Shown: positions 17,082 through 26,143, numbered from the stretch's first letter. The stretch: DNA of 64,000 nucleotides from Nonomuraea sediminis (GCF_018531495.1 NZ_JAHDTI010000002.1:930001-994000), one strand, 5' to 3'. The notes: generated from the letters alone by a model not told the origin. Made by a program: numbers and translations.

Positions 17082-17927
17082 ATGACCGGCTACCACCACG
17101 TCGACGTCTTCGCCGACCGGCCCTACACCGGCAACAGCCTGGCCGTTTTCGTCGACCCGCCACCCCTGGACGACGACCGGCTGGCCGCGATCACCAGGGA
17201 GCTGCGGCACTTCGAGACCATCTTCGTGACCACCGGCGACCCGGTGCGGGCGCGCGTCTTCGACCTGGTCGAGGAGCTCGACTTCGCGGGCCATCCGGTC
17301 CTGGGCGCGGCGGCGGTCCTGCACGAGCAGGCGCCCGGGTCCGGCGAGCGCTCCTGGACCTTCGCCCTGCGCGCCGGGACCGTCCGGGTGACCACCCGCT
17401 CCTCCTCCGAGGGCCGGGTGTCGGCGCTGATGGACCAGGGGGCGCCCGAGGTGATCCCTGCGGACGTCGACCGGGGCGAGATCGCCGCCGCGCTCGGCCT
17501 GCGGCACCTCGACGACGCGCTCCCCCTGGAGATCGTCTCGACCGGTCTGCGCTACCTGATCGTGCCCGTCCGCGACCTCTCCGGCGCCCGCATCGTCCAC
17601 CCCGACTTCGGCGCTCTCCTCGCCTCGTACGGCGCGCAGTACGCCTACCTGCTCGACGCCTCGGCCCCGGAGGGCAGGCACTGGAACAACGACGGCGTCG
17701 TCGAGGACGTGGCCACCGGCAGCGCCGCCGGCTGCGTGGCCGCCTACCTGCTACGCCACGGCCTGGCGGCCGACGGCCAGGAGGTGGCCCTGGCGCAGGG
17801 CCGCTTCACCGGCCGGCCGAGCCGCATCGCCATCACCGCCTACGGCACGCCCGGACGTGTCGAACGGGTCACCGTGGGCGGGAACGTGTCGTTCGTCGGC
17901 ACCGGGACCCTGCGGGAGCTGCCGTGA
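17082..17927 (+). CDS. PhzF-family isomerase
   Basis: A 281-residue PhzF-fold protein. It has the opening YHHVDVFADRPYTGNSLAVF, catalytic Glu45 in HFETIFV, the LDFAGHPVLGAA segment and the C-terminal DVATGSAAGCVAAYLLRHG motif. PhzF relatives catalyse proton-shift isomerisations or epimerisations of small acids and amino-acid derivatives. It is the first gene of a four-gene run whose members overlap by four bases each, so it probably acts on the same metabolite as the ornithine cyclodeaminase-like and amidohydrolase enzymes. No phenazine genes are near. Confidence 0.88.
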   Translation: MTGYHHVDVFADRPYTGNSLAVFVDPPPLDDDRLAAITRELRHFETIFVTTGDPVRARVFDLVEELDFAGHPVLGAAAVLHEQAPGSGERSWTFALRAGTVRVTTRSSSEGRVSALMDQGAPEVIPADVDRGEIAAALGLRHLDDALPLEIVSTGLRYLIVPVRDLSGARIVHPDFGALLASYGAQYAYLLDASAPEGRHWNNDGVVEDVATGSAAGCVAAYLLRHGLAADGQEVALAQGRFTGRPSRIAITAYGTPGRVERVTVGGNVSFVGTGTLRELP

Positions 17928-18850
17928 AGCTCTACGGTCCCGACGTCATCGGGCGGGCCGTCGACCTGCCCGACCTCATCGAGCCGGTCTCCCGGGCACT
18001 GGCCGACTTCAGCCTCGGGCTCGGGCAGGCGCCGCTGATGGTGTTCGCCCCGGCGGGGGAGCAGGGCGACGTGCACGTCAAGGCCGCCTGGCTGCCCGGG
18101 CGCCGGTACTTCACCGTCAAGGTCGGCACCTGGTTCGCCGCGGGCGACCCGCCGAGCGGCGGTTACATCGCCGTCCACGACGCCGCGACCGGCCTGCCGT
18201 ACGCGCTGCTCTTCGACGACCACCGGCTGACCGACCTGCGGACGGCCGCGGCCGGCGCGGTGGCGACCCGGCTGCTGGCCAGGCCGGACGCCACGACGCT
18301 CGCCGTGCTGGGCACGGGCGTGCAGGCCCGGCTGCAGGCGCTGGCCGCCCGCGCGGTGCGGCCCGTCGAGTCGGTGGTCGTCTGGGGTCGCTCGCCTCGC
18401 GCCGCGCTTTCGCTGCGCGAGGCGCTGCTCGGCGAGTTCGCCTCGGTGACCGTCGCGCCCGACCCCGAGCAGGCGGTACGGCAGGCCGACGTGATCGTGA
18501 CCGCCACCGCCGCGCGGAGCCCGATCCTGCGGGGCGCCTGGCTGCGCCCCGGCCAGCACGTCACGGCCGTGGGCGCCGACGACCTGACCAAGGCGGAACT
18601 GGATCCCGCCTGCTTCCACCGGGCCGACGTGCTCGCGGTCGACAGCCGCCGCGACACGCCCGCCATCGCGGGCGACCTGAACGCGTCAGGAGCCGAGCCC
18701 ACGGCCGAGATCGGCGAGATCATCCTGGGCCGTCACCCTGGCCGCGTCGACGAGCGCCAGCTCACCGTGGCCAAACTCATCGGCCTCGGCGTCCAGGACC
18801 TCGCCGCCGCGGAGACCACCCTGCCCCTGCTCGAAGAAGCCCCCTCATGA
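17924..18850 (+). CDS. ornithine cyclodeaminase / mu-crystallin family protein
   Basis: A 308-residue Rossmann-fold enzyme. Conserved substrate or cofactor residues appear as Lys66 (FTVKVGT) and Arg106 (TDLRTAAAGAVAT). The dinucleotide loop is LGTGVQARLQAL at 129-140, followed by VVVWGRS. It starts at GTG 17924 in a GTGA overlap with PhzF. The family includes ornithine cyclodeaminase, alanine dehydrogenase and ketimine reductases. With a PhzF isomerase next to it, an imine or amino-acid interconversion is likely, but the substrate is not identifiable. Confidence 0.88.
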   Translation: MKLYGPDVIGRAVDLPDLIEPVSRALADFSLGLGQAPLMVFAPAGEQGDVHVKAAWLPGRRYFTVKVGTWFAAGDPPSGGYIAVHDAATGLPYALLFDDHRLTDLRTAAAGAVATRLLARPDATTLAVLGTGVQARLQALAARAVRPVESVVVWGRSPRAALSLREALLGEFASVTVAPDPEQAVRQADVIVTATAARSPILRGAWLRPGQHVTAVGADDLTKAELDPACFHRADVLAVDSRRDTPAIAGDLNASGAEPTAEIGEIILGRHPGRVDERQLTVAKLIGLGVQDLAAAETTLPLLEEAPS

Positions 18851-19149
18851 TCGCCCGCACCTGGACGGGCCAGGTGCCCCTACGCCACGCCGACGCCTTC
18901 CACGACCACCTCCTGGCCACGGGCGTCGCCGAGGCGGCGGCGACTCCGGGCTTCCTGGGGGCGCAGGTGCTGCGGGCCGAGACCGAGTTCCGGTTGATGA
19001 CCTACTGGAGCTCGTGGGAGGCGATCCGCGCCTTCGCCGGGCCTGACCCGCACAGGGCGGTCCTGTACCCCGGCGACGCCGCCTTCGAGCTGGTCCCCTC
19101 GCTGGTCGTCGAGCACCACGAGGTCACTCACAGGGTGGGGGCGTGGTGA
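18847..19149 (+). CDS. small ferredoxin-like-fold (ABM-type) protein
   Basis: A 100-residue protein starting inside an ATGA overlap with the cyclodeaminase-like gene. The pattern RTWTGQVPLRHADAFHDHLL, then a TPGFLGAQVLRA strand and YWSSWEAIRAFAG, is that of antibiotic-biosynthesis-monooxygenase (dimeric alpha-beta barrel) proteins. The paired histidines near the end (VEHHEVTHRV) are notable. It is wedged between two enzymes of the operon, so a role as a small oxygenase or accessory is likely. Confidence 0.75.
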   Translation: MIARTWTGQVPLRHADAFHDHLLATGVAEAAATPGFLGAQVLRAETEFRLMTYWSSWEAIRAFAGPDPHRAVLYPGDAAFELVPSLVVEHHEVTHRVGAW

Positions 19150-20246
19150 ACGTCGCGATCACCGGCGGGCGCGTCGTCCCTGTGGACGGGCCGCCGATCG
19201 AGCAGGGCACCGTGGTCGTGGCAGACGGCCGGATCGCCGAGGTCGGCACCCGGGTCCCTGAGGGGATCCCGGTGATCGACGCGCGCGGGCGGTGGGTGCT
19301 GCCCGGGTTCGTCGAGGCGCACGCCCACCTGGGCATCGGCGAGGAGGGCGAGGGTGACGTCGGCGAGGACCTGAACGAGGCGGGTGAGAGGAACGGCGCG
19401 CGGCTCCGCGCCCTGGACGCCGTCAACCCGGCCGACTCCGGGTTCGGCGACGCCCTGGCGGGCGGGGTGACCACCGCGGTCGTGCTGCCGGGCTCGGCCA
19501 ACCCGATCGGCGGCCAGGCCGTGGCGATCAAGACGTGGGGCGTGATCGCCGACGAGATGGTCGTGCGGGACCCGGTGGGCGTCAAGAGCGCGCTGGGGGA
19601 GAACCCCAAGAAGGGCCAGGGGCGGACCCGGCTCGGCACGGCGGCCGCGATCCGCGACGCCTTCGTCCAGGCGCGCGCCTACACCGGCCGGCCGTACGAT
19701 CCTGGGCTGGAGGTGCTGGCCAGGGTGCTGGCGGGGGAGTTGCCGTGGTGCCAGCACGCCCACCGGGCCGACGACATCGCCACGGCGGTGCGGCTCAGCG
19801 AGGAGTTCGGCTACCGCCTGATCGTCCACCACGGCACCGAGGCCCACCTGCTCGCCGAGCGCCTGGCCGCCCGGGGCGTCCCGGTGGTCAGCGGGCCCCT
19901 CATCAGCGCCCGCACCAAGCCAGAACTGCGCCACCGCACGGTCCGCAGCCCCGGGATCCTCGCCCGGGCGGGGGTGCGGGTCGCCATCACCACCGACCAC
20001 AACATGGTCCCCGTCCAGTACCTGGCACTGCAGGCCACGCTCGCGGTCAAGGAGGGCATGGACCCGCGGGCGGCGCTCGAATCGATCACGCTCAACCCGG
20101 CCGCGATGTTCGGCCTGGACGACCGGGTCGGGGCGCTCAAGCCCGGGTTGGACGCCGACATCGTCATCTGGTCCGGCGATCCGCTGGACGTCATGAGCCG
20201 CCCTGTCCGGGTCCTGATCGGCGGTCGCGAGGTCTACCAGGCCTGA
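19146..20246 (+). CDS. amidohydrolase-family enzyme
   Basis: A 366-residue metal-dependent hydrolase of the imidazolonepropionase-like branch. It has the metal motif HAHLG (His59, His61), then QHAHRADDI, VHHGTEAHL and the catalytic-Asp motif TTDHNMVP, and ends with the standard beta-sandwich VGALKPGLDADIVIWSGDPLD. The second GTG (19146) gives a GTGA overlap with the preceding gene; GTG 19143 is an alternative. It closes the four-gene coupled operon and would hydrolyse a cyclic amide or imidazolone-like intermediate. Confidence 0.85.
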   Translation: MNVAITGGRVVPVDGPPIEQGTVVVADGRIAEVGTRVPEGIPVIDARGRWVLPGFVEAHAHLGIGEEGEGDVGEDLNEAGERNGARLRALDAVNPADSGFGDALAGGVTTAVVLPGSANPIGGQAVAIKTWGVIADEMVVRDPVGVKSALGENPKKGQGRTRLGTAAAIRDAFVQARAYTGRPYDPGLEVLARVLAGELPWCQHAHRADDIATAVRLSEEFGYRLIVHHGTEAHLLAERLAARGVPVVSGPLISARTKPELRHRTVRSPGILARAGVRVAITTDHNMVPVQYLALQATLAVKEGMDPRAALESITLNPAAMFGLDDRVGALKPGLDADIVIWSGDPLDVMSRPVRVLIGGREVYQA

Positions 20247-20250
20247 CGTA

Positions 20251-20294
20251 TGCGTACATCGTGCGCTCTTGCGTACGCCTATCCTTGAGCGCAC
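20251..20294 (+). promoter_or_regulatory. operator candidates before the DHA2 exporter
   Basis: The 91-base gap after the amidohydrolase contains a direct repeat TGCGTAC (20251-20257, 20270-20276). It also has the palindrome GCGTACGC (20271-20278) and an 8-base perfect inverted repeat GTGCGCTC/GAGCGCAC (20261-20268, 20287-20294). These could bind the TetR protein encoded downstream at 21933. Confidence 0.45.
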
Positions 20295-20337
20295 GGTGTT
20301 CGCATCGAGAGGACGCCGTACTCGGAAGGGCTTAACG

Positions 20338-21810
20338 ATGCAACGTCACCCACGTCGCTGGTGGATCCTGGTTGTGATGTGCCTGAGCACGCTGGTGCTG
20401 GTGATCGACAACATGGTGCTGACCGTCGCGATCCCGCCGCTGACGGCGGACCTCGGCGCCGACGCGTCGGACACGCAGTGGATCCTGGATTCCTACATCC
20501 TGGTCTTCGCCGGGCTGCTGCTGACCGCCGGCAGCCTGTCGGACCGCTTCGGCCGCCGCAGGATCATGGTCATCGGGCTGGTGCTGTTCGGAGCGGCCTC
20601 GCTGGCCGCCAGCTTCGCGGCGGATCCCGTCCAGCTGATCGCCGGCAGGGCGGTGATGGGCATCGGCGGCGCGCTGATCATGCCGAGCACGCTGTCGATC
20701 CTGATCACCGTCTTCGACGACGAGGAGCGGCGCAAGGCCATGGCCGCGTGGAGCGCCGTGGCGATGCTCGGCCTGATCGGCGGCCCGGTGCTGGGCGGCG
20801 CGCTGATCGCGTGGTTCTGGTGGGGCGCGGTGTTCCTGATCAACGTGCCGGTCGCCGTCGTGGCCATCGTCGCGGCGCTGGTGCTGATGCCCGAGTCCAA
20901 GGGGCCGCAGACCAAGGCCGACCCGATCGGCGCCCTGCTGTCCGTCGTCGGCATGGTCGCCCTGGTGTGGACCATCATCGAGGCACCGCACGGCCTTCCC
21001 GTCGCCGCCCTGGTCATCGCCGTGGTCGCGCTGGCCGCCTTCATCGCCTGGGAGCTGCGCACCCCGCACCCGATGGTGCCGCTGAGCCTGTTCCGCAAGC
21101 GCAACTTCTCCGGCGGCAGCCTGTCGCTCACCCTGGTCCAGGTCGGCAACGGCGGCCTGCTGCTCGTCCTCACCCAGTACCTGCAGTTCGTGCTCGGCTA
21201 CACGCCCACCCAGGCCGGGCTGGCGTTCCTGCCGATGTTCGTGGCCTCGCTGGCCTTCAACGGCCTCGGCGCGAGCCTGGGCGCCAAGGTGGGCAACCGG
21301 ATCATGATCGTCGCGGGCATGGGCGTCATGGCCGGCGGGTTCGGCCTGCTGGCCACGCTGTCCACCGGCTCCGGCACGCTGATCACCTCGATCGCCCTGT
21401 TCGTCCTGGGCGCCGGCGGCGGCCTGGCGATGCCCGCCGCGATCGCCGCCCTCATGGGCACCATCCCGGCCGAGCACGCCGGCGTCGGCTCCGCGCTCAA
21501 CGACACGATCCAGCAGGCGGGCGCCGCCCTCGGGGTCGCGGTCCTGGGCAGCCTCCTGGCCGCCGGCTACTCGGCCGCCATGCCCGCCGCCGCGCCCTCC
21601 TCGGCCAGGCGTTCCATCGGCGACGCCCTCGCCCTGGCCGACCCCGGCCTCGCCCAGGCCGCACGCCAGGCCTTCGCCACGGCGATGTCCAGCGCCTTCA
21701 CCATCAGCGCCGTCGGCGTCCTGGCCGCGGCCATCCTGGGCCTGGTGCTCGTCCGCGACCACAAGAACACCCAGACCGCCGAGCCCGAGAACATCCCCGC
21801 CGCCGCCTGA
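20338..21810 (+). CDS. DHA2-type MFS drug exporter
   Basis: A 490-residue transporter with about 14 membrane spans, the length of the DHA2 (QacA/EmrB) group. Signature segments are LVLVIDNMVLTVAIPPLT in helix 1 and the loop SLSDRFGRRR after helix 2, plus motif C-like MLGLIGGPVLGGALI in helix 5. It starts at ATG 20338; the frame is open further upstream but without a ribosome site. The upstream operator-like repeats, the terminator behind it and the following TetR gene make a typical exporter/repressor unit. Confidence 0.9.
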   Translation: MQRHPRRWWILVVMCLSTLVLVIDNMVLTVAIPPLTADLGADASDTQWILDSYILVFAGLLLTAGSLSDRFGRRRIMVIGLVLFGAASLAASFAADPVQLIAGRAVMGIGGALIMPSTLSILITVFDDEERRKAMAAWSAVAMLGLIGGPVLGGALIAWFWWGAVFLINVPVAVVAIVAALVLMPESKGPQTKADPIGALLSVVGMVALVWTIIEAPHGLPVAALVIAVVALAAFIAWELRTPHPMVPLSLFRKRNFSGGSLSLTLVQVGNGGLLLVLTQYLQFVLGYTPTQAGLAFLPMFVASLAFNGLGASLGAKVGNRIMIVAGMGVMAGGFGLLATLSTGSGTLITSIALFVLGAGGGLAMPAAIAALMGTIPAEHAGVGSALNDTIQQAGAALGVAVLGSLLAAGYSAAMPAAAPSSARRSIGDALALADPGLAQAARQAFATAMSSAFTISAVGVLAAAILGLVLVRDHKNTQTAEPENIPAAA

Positions 21811-21822
21811 CCCGCATCCCCC

Positions 21823-21854
21823 GGCCGCTGATCCCACCCTCAGGATCAGCGGCC
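21823..21854 (+). terminator. rho-independent terminator
   Basis: GGCCGCTGATCC at 21823-21834 pairs with GGATCAGCGGCC at 21843-21854 over an 8-base loop, followed by TTCT. It ends the DHA2 exporter transcript. Confidence 0.85.
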
Positions 21855-21932
21855 TTCTGCGATCCACCGTCGGCCTGGACGCCCTGGGATCAGCTCGCCG
21901 CGGAGTGAAGTGCTCCGGATAGGGTGGCGTGG

Positions 21933-22592
21933 GTGACGACGCCGAGGGGGCGCGGGCCGCGCAGGGTCGAGGCGGAGCGTAATGATCGCGCTCTGCTCGT
22001 GGCCGCGCGTGAGGTGCTGGCCGAGGACGGGGCGCATGCGTCGGTGGCCGCGATCGCCGCGCGGGCCGGGGTGGGGATCGGCAGCCTCTACCGGCGGTAT
22101 CGGACCAAGGAGGAGCTCTTCCAGCGGCTGTGCGTGCTGAGCATGGAGCACTCGATCCAGGCCGCCGAGCGCGGGCTGGACGACGACGACCCGTGGCGCG
22201 GGCTGGCGGGGTTCGTGGTCGAGTGCGTGGAGTTCGGGCAGGGACAACTCGGGCCGATCGCCGGGTCCATCGAGGTCACCGAGGAGATGGCGGCCACGGC
22301 ACGGCGCGGTGACGAACTGGCCGCGGCGCTGGTGCGGCGGGCGCACGCGGCAGGCGTGCTCAGGCCGGACGTCACCCAGGTCGACCTGGCCCTGCTGATC
22401 GAACAACTGGGCAGCTCGCCGATGCTGAAGCAGCTGCGCGGCAGGGAGAAGCTGTTCGCGGCGGCCGAGAGGGCGCACCGGCGGATCGTCGCGATCGCGC
22501 TCGACGGGCTGCGCGCCCAGGGCGCCTTGAAGTTGCCGGGCGAGCCGCCCACCGACGAGCTCTTCTCGGGCCGCTGGGAAAAACTCCTCTGA
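21933..22592 (+). CDS. TetR-family regulator
   Basis: A 219-residue TetR regulator. The N-terminal helix-turn-helix reads LLVAAREVLAEDGAHASVAA and GVGIGSLYRRYRTKEELFQRL. The C-terminal half is the TetR_C-type ligand domain found with SbtR/ActR-like proteins. GTG 21933 is chosen over GTG 21924 three codons upstream; both are possible. It follows the DHA2 exporter on the same strand behind a terminator, so it has its own promoter. It is the natural candidate to bind the repeats at 20251-20294. Confidence 0.85.
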   Translation: MTTPRGRGPRRVEAERNDRALLVAAREVLAEDGAHASVAAIAARAGVGIGSLYRRYRTKEELFQRLCVLSMEHSIQAAERGLDDDDPWRGLAGFVVECVEFGQGQLGPIAGSIEVTEEMAATARRGDELAAALVRRAHAAGVLRPDVTQVDLALLIEQLGSSPMLKQLRGREKLFAAAERAHRRIVAIALDGLRAQGALKLPGEPPTDELFSGRWEKLL

Positions 22593-22652
22593 CCATGTCG
22601 AAATCCGGTCGCGGGGTTCTACGTCCCGGATGAGAAGGGGATGGAGGACACC

Positions 22653-23054
22653 ATGAGCTACACCCGCGACCCGCGAGTCGACGACTACATCGACGCGCTG
22701 CCCGGCTGGCAGCAGGCCGTCTGCCAGGAGGTCCGCGACCTGGTCCACGCCGCCGACCCGGAGGTGGAGGAGACCGTCAAGCGCACCCGCCAGCCGTACT
22801 TCGTGCTCCAGGGCAACGTCTGCGCGCTGCTGGCCGCCAAGGACCACGTCAACGTGTTCATGTACGACGGCGCGATCGTGCCCGACCCGGAAGGCATCAT
22901 CACGGCCGGGCACGGCAACAAGACCGCCCGCACGGTCGCCTTCAAGGAGGGCGAGACGATCAACGCCAGGGCGCTGAAGGCGATGTTCCAGCAGATCATC
23001 GCCAACAACCGGGCAGGTGGATGGCGCAAGCTGAAGGGTAAGAGGCAAATGTGA
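22653..23054 (+). CDS. DUF1801 domain protein
   Basis: A 133-residue protein of the YdhG/DUF1801 family: VDDYIDALPGWQQAVCQEVRD, then HAADPEVEETVKRTRQPYF and the central VNVFMYDGAIV strand. The ATG at 22653 has GGAGG seven bases upstream; an ATG at 22641 overlaps that site and is rejected. Its last codons overlap the beta-phosphoglucomutase start (GTGA), so it is translated together with the disaccharide phosphorylase genes. The link to sugar metabolism is positional only, and the family's role is not established. Confidence 0.82.
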   Translation: MSYTRDPRVDDYIDALPGWQQAVCQEVRDLVHAADPEVEETVKRTRQPYFVLQGNVCALLAAKDHVNVFMYDGAIVPDPEGIITAGHGNKTARTVAFKEGETINARALKAMFQQIIANNRAGGWRKLKGKRQM

Positions 23055-23749
23055 AGCTGGGACTTCCCGACGGCACGCGCGCGTGCCTCTTCGATATGGA
23101 CGGCGTGCTCACCGACACCGCCTCGGTCCACGCCGCCGCGTGGAAGCAGATGTTCGACGAGTTCCTGGGACCCGAGCGGGAGCCGTTCGACATCCACCGC
23201 GACTACGACGACTACGTGGACGGCAAGCCGCGCGAGGACGGCACCCGCTCCTTCCTGGCCTCGCGCGGGATCGAGGTCGACGAGGTCACGATCACGCTGC
23301 TGAGCGACAGGAAGAACGCGCTCGTCCAGGTGAAGATCGCGGAGCTGGGCGTCAAGGTCTTCGACGGCTCGGTGGCCTACGTGCGGGCTGCGACCGCCGC
23401 GGGGCTGAAGACGGCCGTGGTCTCCGCCAGCGCCAACACCCACCAGGTGCTGGCCGCGGCGGGCATCGACGACCTGTTCCACGTGGTGATCGACGGGATC
23501 GTGGCCAAGCGGCGCGACCTGGCAGGCAAGCCCGCGCCCGACACCTACCTGGCCGCCGCCCACGACCTCGGCGTCGAGCCGGGCGAGGCCGCGGTGTTCG
23601 AGGACGCGCAGGCGGGCGTGGCCGCGGGGCGCGCGGGCGGGTTCCACCCCGTGGTCGGGGTCGACCGGGTGGGCCAGGCGGAGGAGCTGCGGCAGCACGG
23701 CGCGCACCTGGTGGTCAAGGACCTGAGCGAACTGCTGGAGCCGTCGTGA
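23051..23749 (+). CDS. beta-phosphoglucomutase-family HAD hydrolase
   Basis: A 232-residue HAD phosphatase/mutase. Motif I is FDMDGVLTDT with Asp15 (nucleophile) and Asp17. The cap domain includes the beta-PGM-type FDIHRDYDDYVDGKPREDG. Motif II is VVSASANT, and motif IV FEDAQAGVAAGRAG. Beta-PGM converts beta-glucose-1-phosphate to glucose-6-phosphate, the product of the GH65 phosphorylase encoded directly after it with a GTGA overlap. The pairing strongly supports the function. Confidence 0.92.
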   Translation: MKLGLPDGTRACLFDMDGVLTDTASVHAAAWKQMFDEFLGPEREPFDIHRDYDDYVDGKPREDGTRSFLASRGIEVDEVTITLLSDRKNALVQVKIAELGVKVFDGSVAYVRAATAAGLKTAVVSASANTHQVLAAAGIDDLFHVVIDGIVAKRRDLAGKPAPDTYLAAAHDLGVEPGEAAVFEDAQAGVAAGRAGGFHPVVGVDRVGQAEELRQHGAHLVVKDLSELLEPS

Positions 23750-26133
23750 TCGAGCATCCGGCCTACCCCGCGGAGCCGTGGCAGATCAGGGAGACCTCGG
23801 TCGACCTCGACCGCCTGGCGCAGAGCGAGTCCGTGTTCGCCCTGTCCAACGGGCACATCGGGCTGCGCGGCAACCTCGACGAGGGCGAGCCGTACGGCCT
23901 GCCGGGCACCTACCTCAACGGCGTGTACGAGACGCGCCCCCTGCCGTACGCCGAGGGCGGCTACGGCTACCCGGAGACCGACGAGACGGTCGTCAACATC
24001 ACCAACGGCAAGCTCATCCGGCTCCTGGTCGACGACGAGCCGCTGGACATGCGCTACGGCACGGTCGAGGCGCACGAGCGGATCCTGGACCTGCGGGCGG
24101 GCACGCTCACCCGGCACCTGAGCTGGACCACGCCCACCGGCAGGCGGGTACAAGTCACCTCGACCCGGCTGGTCTCGCTCGAGCAGCGCGCCGTGGTCGC
24201 CATCCGGTACGAGGTGACGGCGGTCGACCAGCCGGTGCTGGTCGTGGTGCAGTCGGAGCTGGTCGCGAACGAGACCGTGCCCACCGAGGAGGACGATCCG
24301 CGGGCCGCCGCAGCGCTGGCCGCGCCGCTGGAGGCGGAGTACGACGCGGCCGAGGCGGACAAGGCGATCCTGGTGCACTCCGTCCGCCGCAGCCGCCTGC
24401 GCCTGGCCGCGGCGATGACGAACCTGGTCGACGGGCCCGCGCGGATGCACACCGAGCTGAACAGCTCCGCGGACCTGGCCAGGTACACGGTCGCGGCCAA
24501 CCTCGAGCCGGGGGAGAAGCTGCAGCTGGTGAAGCTGGTGGGGTACGGCTGGTCCAGGTCGCGCTCGGTGCCGGCGCTACGCGACCAGGTGGCCGCCGCG
24601 CTGACCGCCGCCGAGCTGTCCGGCTGGGAGGGGCTGGCCGCGGGCCAGCGGCACGCGCTGGACGACTTCTGGTCGCGCGCCGACGTCGAGATCGACGGCG
24701 ACGTGGCGCTCCAGCAGGCGGTCCGCTTCGGGCTCTTCCACATCCTGCAGGCCTCGGCCAGAGCCGAGCACCGGCCGATCCCGGCCAAGGGACTGACCGG
24801 TTCCGGCTACGACGGGCACGTCTTCTGGGACACCGAGGCGTTCGTGCTGCCGGTGCTCACGCACACCGCGCCCAAGACTGTCGCCTCGGCGCTGCAGTGG
24901 CGGCGGCACACGCTGCCGATCGCGCAGGACCGGGCCAGGCAGCTCGGCCTGGAGGGCGCGGCGTTCCCGTGGCGCACCATCCACGGGATGGAGTGCTCGG
25001 GCTACTGGCCCGCCGGCACCGCCGCCTTCCATCTCAACGCGGACATCGCCGGCGCGGTGATCCGGTACGTGCGGGCCACCGGAGACACCGAATTCGAGGC
25101 GGACTGCGGGCTGGACCTGCTGGTGGAGACCGCCAGGCTGTGGCGGTCGCTGGGCCACCACGACAAGACCGGCGCCTTCCGCATCGACGGCGTGACAGGC
25201 CCCGACGAGTACAGCGCGATCGCCGACAACAACGTCTACACCAACCTCATGGCCCGCCGTAACCTCGCGGCCGCGGCCGACGTGGTGGCCCGCTACCCCG
25301 ACCACCACGACGTGAGCGACGAGGAGGCCGCCTCCTGGCGGGACGCGGCCGAGGCGATGACGATCCCCTACGACCGGCGCCAGCGGGTGCACCCGCAGGC
25401 GGAGGGCTTCACCGCGCACGCCGAGTGGGACTTCGCCAAGGACAACCGCTACCCGCTGATGCTGAACTATCCCTACTTCGAGCTGTACCGGCGGCAGGTG
25501 GTCAAGCAGGCCGACCTGGTGCTGGCCATGCACCTGGCCGGCGAGGCGTTCACGCCCGAGCAGAAGGCGCGCAACTTCGCCTACTACGAGCGGCTGACGG
25601 TCCGCGACTCCTCGCTGTCGGCCTGCACCCAGGCGGTGCTCGCGGCCGAAGTGGGCCACCTGGACCTGGCCCACGCCTACCTCGCCGAGGCCGCCCTGAT
25701 GGACCTGGACGACCTCGAGCACAACACCCGCGACGGGCTGCACCTGGCCGCGCTGGCCGGGGGGTGGATCGCGCTGGTGGAGGGCTTCGGCGGGATGCGG
25801 CTGCACGACAGCGAGTTGTGCTTCGCGCCGCGTCTGCCCGACGCGCTGTCCAGGCTCGCCTTCCGGCTGGCCTACCGCGGTCGCCGGCTGCGCGTCACCG
25901 TGACGCACGCCTCGGCGACCTACGAGCTCGTAGAGGGCGAACCATTGCACGTCACCCACTACGGCAAGGTCGTGAAACTGGGCGCGGAGCCCGTCAAACG
26001 GCCGTTGCCGCCGCTGCCCGACCCGGGTCCGACGCCGGAACAGCCGCCGGGCAGGGAGCCGCCGCTCGGTAGGGATATCCCTACCCCCGAGACGCCTGCG
26101 GGCGGGGTCGATCGGGGAAGCCGCCGCTCGTAG
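23746..26133 (+). CDS. GH65 glycoside phosphorylase (trehalose/maltose/kojibiose type)
   Basis: A 795-residue family-65 inverting phosphorylase with an N-terminal super-beta-sandwich (SNGHIGLRGNLDEGEPYGLPG) and an (alpha/alpha)6 barrel. The general acid is Glu488 in GVTGPDEYSAI. Further signatures are GLTGSGYDGHVFWDTE and GDTEFEADCGLDLL. It converts an alpha-linked glucobiose plus phosphate to beta-glucose-1-phosphate, passed to beta-PGM. Start GTG 23746 in a GTGA overlap. The last ~45 residues are a Pro-rich tail (LPPLPDPGPTPEQPPG), and the DNA there also contains a perfect 18-base palindrome, so coding and promoter functions overlap. Confidence 0.92.
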   Translation: MIEHPAYPAEPWQIRETSVDLDRLAQSESVFALSNGHIGLRGNLDEGEPYGLPGTYLNGVYETRPLPYAEGGYGYPETDETVVNITNGKLIRLLVDDEPLDMRYGTVEAHERILDLRAGTLTRHLSWTTPTGRRVQVTSTRLVSLEQRAVVAIRYEVTAVDQPVLVVVQSELVANETVPTEEDDPRAAAALAAPLEAEYDAAEADKAILVHSVRRSRLRLAAAMTNLVDGPARMHTELNSSADLARYTVAANLEPGEKLQLVKLVGYGWSRSRSVPALRDQVAAALTAAELSGWEGLAAGQRHALDDFWSRADVEIDGDVALQQAVRFGLFHILQASARAEHRPIPAKGLTGSGYDGHVFWDTEAFVLPVLTHTAPKTVASALQWRRHTLPIAQDRARQLGLEGAAFPWRTIHGMECSGYWPAGTAAFHLNADIAGAVIRYVRATGDTEFEADCGLDLLVETARLWRSLGHHDKTGAFRIDGVTGPDEYSAIADNNVYTNLMARRNLAAAADVVARYPDHHDVSDEEAASWRDAAEAMTIPYDRRQRVHPQAEGFTAHAEWDFAKDNRYPLMLNYPYFELYRRQVVKQADLVLAMHLAGEAFTPEQKARNFAYYERLTVRDSSLSACTQAVLAAEVGHLDLAHAYLAEAALMDLDDLEHNTRDGLHLAALAGGWIALVEGFGGMRLHDSELCFAPRLPDALSRLAFRLAYRGRRLRVTVTHASATYELVEGEPLHVTHYGKVVKLGAEPVKRPLPPLPDPGPTPEQPPGREPPLGRDIPTPETPAGGVDRGSRRS
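26068..26085. promoter_or_regulatory. perfect 18-bp palindrome, operator candidate
   Basis: GGTAGGGATATCCCTACC is its own reverse complement. It lies inside the 3' end of the GH65 gene, 59 bases before the start of the sensor-domain gene, the place of an operator. TAGGG-N-CCCTA palindromes upstream of sensor-domain or two-component genes occur in actinomycetes; assignment here is inference. Confidence 0.5.
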
Positions 26134-26143
26134 CGTTCTTGCC

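Noticed and set aside
23083..23745. Frame continuing upstream of the GH65 start, with the long arginine-rich N-terminus
   Set aside because: It runs antiparallel in codon phase to the beta-phosphoglucomutase gene; the phosphorylase opening begins at GTG 23746.
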